DNA from: TMP-86 sp964247385
GTDB taxonomy: Bacteria; Pseudomonadota; Gammaproteobacteria; Steroidobacterales; Steroidobacteraceae
Length of the DNA stretch: 64,000 nt
Assembly (NCBI GenBank): GCA_964247385.1
Contig: CAXTUB010000002.1
Span: 186,001-250,000, forward strand
Reading direction: 5' to 3'
Position 1 is the stretch's first letter. Each line of letters starts with the position of its first letter. The notes below the pieces were generated by a model. That model ran no database searches and was not told where the DNA came from. It saw nothing but the letters and a program-made list of their open reading frames with translations. The translations under genes were made by a program, and so were the position numbers. This document shows positions 60,016 to 64,000 of the stretch, in pieces.

Positions 60016-61711
60016 ATTTGCGGCGCGCGCCCGAACGGCGCGCAGCGGCACTTTGCCCGGCGTACCCCAACATCTCGCGTGCGTGAGCCCGCGCCTGTTC
60101 GCTGAGTGTGACTCCGCCCAACATTCGCGCGATCTCCTCCACTCGCTCGGCTTCACGAATGCGCTCGATTTGAAGCCTCGTGGTAGCGCCGGCGTGAAGT
60201 TTGGCGACGCGAAAATGCGTATCGGCCTGGCTTGCGACCTGGGGCAAATGAGTGACGCAAAGAATTTGCGATCGCTGCGCAAGAACCGCAAGCTGCCGGC
60301 CCACCATCTCCGCGACCGCACCGCCGACCCCCGCATCGACTTCGTCGAACACTCTGCACACTTCGGAAGAATCGGCAGCGCCTGCGACCTGAATCGCGAG
60401 GCTGATGCGCGACAGCTCCCCGCCCGAAGCGATCCGCGCGAGCGGCTTGAGCTCGAGGCCCGGATTGGCGCTGACGAGAAACTCGACGTCGTCGGCGCCA
60501 TGCGCGGAAAATTCTTGACTGCGCTCGGCGACGACGATGTCGAAACGGCCGCCGCGCATCCCAAGCTCTTGCATCAAGGCGCTGACCTTCGCGCTGAGGC
60601 CCTGCGCTGCGGCTCGGCGGGCGGCGCCGAGCCTCGATGCGGCCTCGCGATATGCGCTCGCGGCCGCTTCATATTTTTCTTGCAGTCCTGCAAGCGCAAC
60701 GTCCGCTGATTCGACCGCGTTGAGCTCAGCGCCGAGCGCTTGCGCGTGCCGCGCCAGATCAAGAGCATCCACTCGATGCTTGCGCGCCAGCGCTTCGATG
60801 GCCGCTGCGCGCCGCTCGATGTCATCGACCTTGGCGGGATCGACGTCGAGCGCCTGCAGATAGGCGGCCAGCCCATCAGCGGCCTCGCGCGCGCCGATGC
60901 GAGCGTCCTCTAGCAGCGCCGCGATGCGCGCAAGCTCGGCATCGGAATCGACGAACGAGCGCACCGCGGTCGATCCGCGCGCCAGAAGATCATGTGCATT
61001 GGCGCCTTCGGCGGCATCGACGCTTTGCAACGCGCTCGAAGCGGCGGCGGCCAGCTTGCCGCGATTCGCGATCCGCTTGCGATCGTCCAAGAGCGCCATG
61101 ACCGCATCGTGCGTGCCGATCGCCGCAAGCTCTTGCACCGCCGCGCGCAGCTCGGTCAATTTCGATGTGCGCGAGGCGGCGGCAAGCGCGAGATCATCTC
61201 GCGCCGTGCGGCTTGCACGCCATTCCTCGAACGCACTCGTGACTTCGGCGAGCAAGGCGGCTGATACCCCGTGCGCATCCAGAAGCGCTCGCTGTGCACG
61301 CGGGTCGACGAGTCGCTGAAATTCCTGCTGGCCGTGGATCTCGATCAGCAAATCCGCCACCTCGCGCAACGCCTGCAGCGGCACGAGCTGCGCATTGACA
61401 AAGGCGCGCGACCGGCCGTCGGCGCCGATGCTTCGGCGCAGAATGATCTCCCCCTGATGATCGATGTCGTGCGCGGCGAGCCATGCGGCCGCGGCGGGAG
61501 TCGCAGCGAATTCCGCGGTCACCTCTGCGCGCTGCGCGTCTCGACGCAGCAAATCGCCCGACGAGCGGGCTCCCGCAATCAGCAGCAATGCGTCGACCAA
61601 CATGGACTTGCCCGCGCCGGTCTCGCCGGTCAACACGGTCAGGCCAGCGGCAAGCTCGAGCTCGGCCTGCTCGATGAGAGCGAAATCGCGCACGAGCAGT
61701 GATCTCAGCAT
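60008..61711 (-). CDS. recN: DNA repair protein RecN
   Basis: SMC-like ATPase that tethers DNA ends during double-strand-break repair. 567 residues: N-terminal Walker A GETGAGKSMLVDALLL, central coiled coils (about 160-370, Ala/Arg/Glu-rich), C-terminal signature ASGGELSRISLAIQ and Walker B VFDEVDAGVGG. Its stop overlaps the fur stop region by 8 bp (convergent). nadK ends up 6 bp upstream on the same strand, so nadK-recN are one unit. Confidence 0.96.
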   Translation of the reverse strand: MLRSLLVRDFALIEQAELELAAGLTVLTGETGAGKSMLVDALLLIAGARSSGDLLRRDAQRAEVTAEFAATPAAAAWLAAHDIDHQGEIILRRSIGADGRSRAFVNAQLVPLQALREVADLLIEIHGQQEFQRLVDPRAQRALLDAHGVSAALLAEVTSAFEEWRASRTARDDLALAAASRTSKLTELRAAVQELAAIGTHDAVMALLDDRKRIANRGKLAAAASSALQSVDAAEGANAHDLLARGSTAVRSFVDSDAELARIAALLEDARIGAREAADGLAAYLQALDVDPAKVDDIERRAAAIEALARKHRVDALDLARHAQALGAELNAVESADVALAGLQEKYEAAASAYREAASRLGAARRAAAQGLSAKVSALMQELGMRGGRFDIVVAERSQEFSAHGADDVEFLVSANPGLELKPLARIASGGELSRISLAIQVAGAADSSEVCRVFDEVDAGVGGAVAEMVGRQLAVLAQRSQILCVTHLPQVASQADTHFRVAKLHAGATTRLQIERIREAERVEEIARMLGGVTLSEQARAHAREMLGYAGQSAAARRSGARRKSI

Positions 61712-61717
61712 GCGATT

Positions 61718-62611
61718 CTAATTTTCCGAAGCCTCATACCCGCCGCGGCCCCAGTGAAGCTTGGAGCGCAGAACGCGGTAGTAGTCGTAGCCGGAAGGGT
61801 GCAAAAGCACGATGCGCTCAGCGGCTTTCTCGACGAACAAGCGGCCGCGCGTATCCATTTCACCTAAGGTTTCGCCGTCGCAGGCAACCTGAGCTTGCGC
61901 GCCGGTGCGCTCGGTCAATTGAATCATCAGACGGCTCTGCGCACTGACGATGACGGGACGGTCGCTCAACGTGTGCGGACACACGGGCGCGAGTACCCAC
62001 ACGTCGAGCGCAGGCTCGACGATTGGGCCGCCGCACGACAAGGCATACGCGGTTGATCCAGTCGCGGTCGCAACGACCAAGCCGTCGCCGCCGTGCGCGT
62101 TGACGAGGCCGCCATCAATGTGCGTCTCGAAATCGATCATGCGGCCGGTTTCCACTTTTTGAATCACCACATCGTTGAGCGCGCGGGCCGAGCGCGGCGG
62201 CGCATCGGGCTGCTCGAGGTGGGCTCTCAACATCGAGCGATGATCTTCTGAAAAGCGGCCCTCGAGCACGAGATCGACGTCCTCCAACATCGAGCGCGCG
62301 CCAATGTCCGTCAAGAAGCCGAGCCGGCCGCGGTTGACGCCGAGTAGTGGCACGTCATGCCCGGCAACCAGACGGCTCGCATGCAAAACCGTGCCGTCGC
62401 CGCCAATAGCAATGACCAGCTGGACCGCAGCGATGTCCGCCAACGCATCCATGTGCAATCCGGATGAGTTGAACAGCTCGAGCGCCGAGCTTTCCGCCGC
62501 AAGACGCACCGAGCGCTTGATGAGATGCCCGGCCAGACTCAACATGCATTCGCTGACGCGCGCATCGGCGGTATTGCCGATCAATGCGATGTTCGAAAAT
62601 GTCGGGTTCAT
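61718..62611 (-). CDS. nadK: NAD kinase
   Basis: Makes NADP from NAD. 297 residues with the diacylglycerol-kinase-like fold: GGDGTVLHASRL, NRGRLGFLTDIG, the NAD site NAHGGDGLVVATATGSTAYALS in two parts, and SDRPVIVSAQSRL. E. coli has 292. It is upstream of recN, the arrangement known from enterics. Confidence 0.97.
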   Translation of the reverse strand: MNPTFSNIALIGNTADARVSECMLSLAGHLIKRSVRLAAESSALELFNSSGLHMDALADIAAVQLVIAIGGDGTVLHASRLVAGHDVPLLGVNRGRLGFLTDIGARSMLEDVDLVLEGRFSEDHRSMLRAHLEQPDAPPRSARALNDVVIQKVETGRMIDFETHIDGGLVNAHGGDGLVVATATGSTAYALSCGGPIVEPALDVWVLAPVCPHTLSDRPVIVSAQSRLMIQLTERTGAQAQVACDGETLGEMDTRGRLFVEKAAERIVLLHPSGYDYYRVLRSKLHWGRGGYEASEN

Positions 62612-62734
62612 ACAGCCTCGAGCAGTCGCACGGGGTTCGACACTAGCATGCCGGTTGCAAATGCGTCACGGAGTGCGCAGGAGCTTTGCTCGACCACGTG
62701 TCTGCGGGCGGACATGCGGACCGGCGCGATAGGT

Positions 62735-62740
62735 TTTAAT
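62735..62740 (+). promoter_or_regulatory. Candidate -10 box close to the hrcA start
   Basis: TTTAAT (five of six -10 matches) ends 8 nt before the hrcA ATG at 62749, so transcription could begin at or near the start codon. No sigma32-like box and no CIRCE inverted repeat (TTAGCACTC-N9-GAGTGCTAA) is seen in the 137-bp gap after nadK. Confidence 0.35.
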
Positions 62741-62748
62741 ATGCGCCC

Positions 62749-63840
62749 ATGCCACCCATCAAGGAGCGAGGATCCACAGACCATTCGAGCGATGAAGGCT
62801 TGAGCGCGCGAGCGCAGCTTTTGCTCAAGGCGCTCGTGGAGAGCTACATTCGCGGCGGTCAGCCGGTGGGCTCACGCACGCTTGCACGCGATCTCGGATT
62901 GACCTTGTCGTCGGCCACGATTCGAAACGTCATGTCCGATCTGGAAGCGCTCGGATTCGTCTCTTCGCCGCACACGTCCGCGGGCCGAATTCCCACCGAG
63001 AAAGGCTATCGGATGTTCGTCGATACGCTCTTGAAGCTAAAGCCGCTGGATGCCGCTGAAATCGAAGAGATCGAGCGGCGGCTCGCCGCCGACTCGCAGT
63101 CAGGCCAGTCCCTCGTGCAGATCGCCTCGAAAATGCTTTCCAACGTGACGCAAATGGCGGGAGTGGTCACGCTGCCGAAGGCGCAACATGTTTCTCTCGT
63201 GCAAATTGAGTTCATGACTCTATCCGATCATCGGGTGCTCGCCATCATGGTCATGAACAACGGCGAGGTGCAGAACCGGGTGGTGCACCTGGAGCGTGCC
63301 TACGGGTCCGAAGAGTTGAAAAGAGCGGCGAATTACCTGAACGAAGTGGTGGGCGGGCGCTCGCTGCGCGATGTCCGGGCACATATCGTCAGTCAATTGC
63401 ACGAGACGCGTCAGAGCCTGAACCAGCTCATGCTCGATGCGATTCAAGTTGCGCAAAAGGTGTTCGAGCAGCCGCAGGAATCATCGGTCGAGTACGTGAT
63501 CGCCGGCGAAACCAATCTCATGAGCTTCGCGGAGCTTTCGAACGTGGAACGCCTGCGCCGTTTGTTCGAGGCGTTCAACGAGAAGCGCGACATCCTGCAT
63601 TTGCTGGACCATTGCCTCCGCGCCGATGGGATACAGATTTTCATCGGCCAGGAGTCCGGTTATCAGATTTTGGATGACATGAGCGTGGTGACGGCCCCGT
63701 ATACCATCGACAGTCAGGTCGTCGGCGTTTTGGGCGTCATTGGCCCCACGCGCATGGCTTACGAGCGCGTCATTCCGATCGTGGATTTGACCGCGAAGCT
63801 GCTTGGCGCTGCGTTGAATTCGCGTAAATCGGGCCCATGA
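62749..63840 (+). CDS. hrcA: Heat-inducible transcriptional repressor HrcA
   Basis: Represses groESL and dnaK-type operons through CIRCE sites, with GroEL as thermosensor. 363 residues: winged helix about 18-80 (RAQLLLKALVESYIRGGQPVGSRTLARD split at Gly, SSATIRNVMSDLEALGF), a GAF-like domain, and the C-terminal dimerisation region (IFIGQESGYQ, MAYERVIPIVDLTAKLL). About 17 residues longer at the N terminus than most HrcA; a TTG at 62800 would give the usual start. grpE follows after 56 bp. Confidence 0.95.
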   Translation: MPPIKERGSTDHSSDEGLSARAQLLLKALVESYIRGGQPVGSRTLARDLGLTLSSATIRNVMSDLEALGFVSSPHTSAGRIPTEKGYRMFVDTLLKLKPLDAAEIEEIERRLAADSQSGQSLVQIASKMLSNVTQMAGVVTLPKAQHVSLVQIEFMTLSDHRVLAIMVMNNGEVQNRVVHLERAYGSEELKRAANYLNEVVGGRSLRDVRAHIVSQLHETRQSLNQLMLDAIQVAQKVFEQPQESSVEYVIAGETNLMSFAELSNVERLRRLFEAFNEKRDILHLLDHCLRADGIQIFIGQESGYQILDDMSVVTAPYTIDSQVVGVLGVIGPTRMAYERVIPIVDLTAKLLGAALNSRKSGP

Positions 63841-63896
63841 GCGGACCGGCGAGAGCAGCTTGGGCGGCGGTTTAACGACACGAGGAAAGTTTGGCC

Positions 63897-64000
63897 ATGA
63901 GTATGCAGGACGAAGTCCGCAAGGACGATGAGGAAGGCGCCGAGCCCATGGATGCTGCGGCGCAGGGCGGCACGAATGGCGCGGCCGACGAGCGCGCCTT
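63897..64000 (+). CDS. grpE: Nucleotide exchange factor GrpE, N-terminal start (runs off window)
   Basis: Only the first 34 codons are inside the window: MSMQDEVRKDDEEGAEPMDA and onwards, an acidic, Ala/Gly-rich N-terminal tail such as GrpE proteins have before their coiled coil. AGGAAAG precedes the ATG at 63897; a second ATG lies at 63903. Identity rests mostly on its place right after hrcA, with dnaK and dnaJ expected beyond. Confidence 0.75.
   Translation, partial: MSMQDEVRKDDEEGAEPMDAAAQGGTNGAADERA

Noticed and set aside
62612..62748. CIRCE operator or heat-shock promoter before hrcA
   Set aside because: Looked for TTAGCACTC-type inverted repeats and sigma32-like boxes; neither is present in the gap.

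Overview
The window is about 64 kb of high-GC chromosomal DNA from a gammaproteobacterium, probably from the Nevskiales/Steroidobacterales/Xanthomonadales side; this placement is inferred from gene content, not from a phylogeny. Several blocks keep E. coli-like order: rnr-rlmB, rpsF-rpsR-rplI, dnaB-alr, ffh with divergent ypjD-corB, rpsP-rimM-trmD-rplS, dapA with divergent gcvR-bcp, dnaX-ybaB-recR, and ssrA-smpB-ratA-rnfH-bamE-recN-nadK-grpE. Almost all of it is densely packed core genome. I see no prophage, insertion sequence, CRISPR array or integron.

Layout. 1-6.35 kb: 3' end of rnr, rlmB, three ribosomal protein genes, dnaB split by a 135-residue mini-intein, and alr. 6.35-9.6 kb: a gene-poor stretch of about 1 kb holding a small gene broken by an in-frame TGA, then a GAF-PAS hybrid histidine kinase. 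9.7-12.6 kb (minus): a Ser/Thr phospho-signalling operon of membrane Hanks-type kinase, PP2C phosphatase and double-FHA protein. 12.8-20.2 kb: corB-ypjD (minus) opposite ffh, rpsP-rimM-trmD-rplS and sppA. 20.2-29.3 kb (minus): a close-packed run from a SUF regulator through sufBCDSU-sufT and a SixA-type phosphatase to kbl-tdh. 29.5-34.4 kb: class I aldolase, mlaFEDCB, and convergent mlaA. 34.5-43.6 kb: BepA-like protease, PhoH-PIN protein, bcp, gcvR, dapA, a stub of a BamC-like lipoprotein, tRNA-Ser, SRP RNA, dnaX-ybaB-recR-orn. 43.7-57.4 kb: ppsA/ppsR, a DUF1249 protein, an unrecognised coiled-coil protein, Prc protease, an M28 lipoprotein peptidase, an HDOD-GGDEF protein, small membrane proteins, a Gfo/Idh oxidoreductase and a DegP-like protease with no signal peptide. 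57.4-64 kb: tmRNA, smpB, ratA, rnfH, bamE, fur, recN, nadK, hrcA and the start of grpE.

Functional themes. Translation and its quality control (ribosomal proteins, SRP RNA plus Ffh, tmRNA plus SmpB), envelope lipid and outer-membrane homeostasis (Mla, BamE, BamC-like, BepA, Prc), iron-sulfur cluster assembly with its regulator and operator, and phospho-signalling.

The points most worth a second look are the DnaB mini-intein, the broken small gene at 6.8 kb, the SixA phosphatase locked into the SUF operon, the compact kinase/phosphatase/FHA module, the truncated BamC-like lipoprotein, the unrecognised coiled-coil protein at 47.4 kb, and promoters that place ffh and hrcA as possible leaderless mRNAs. 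I did not find a wholly new multi-gene system that I could defend.
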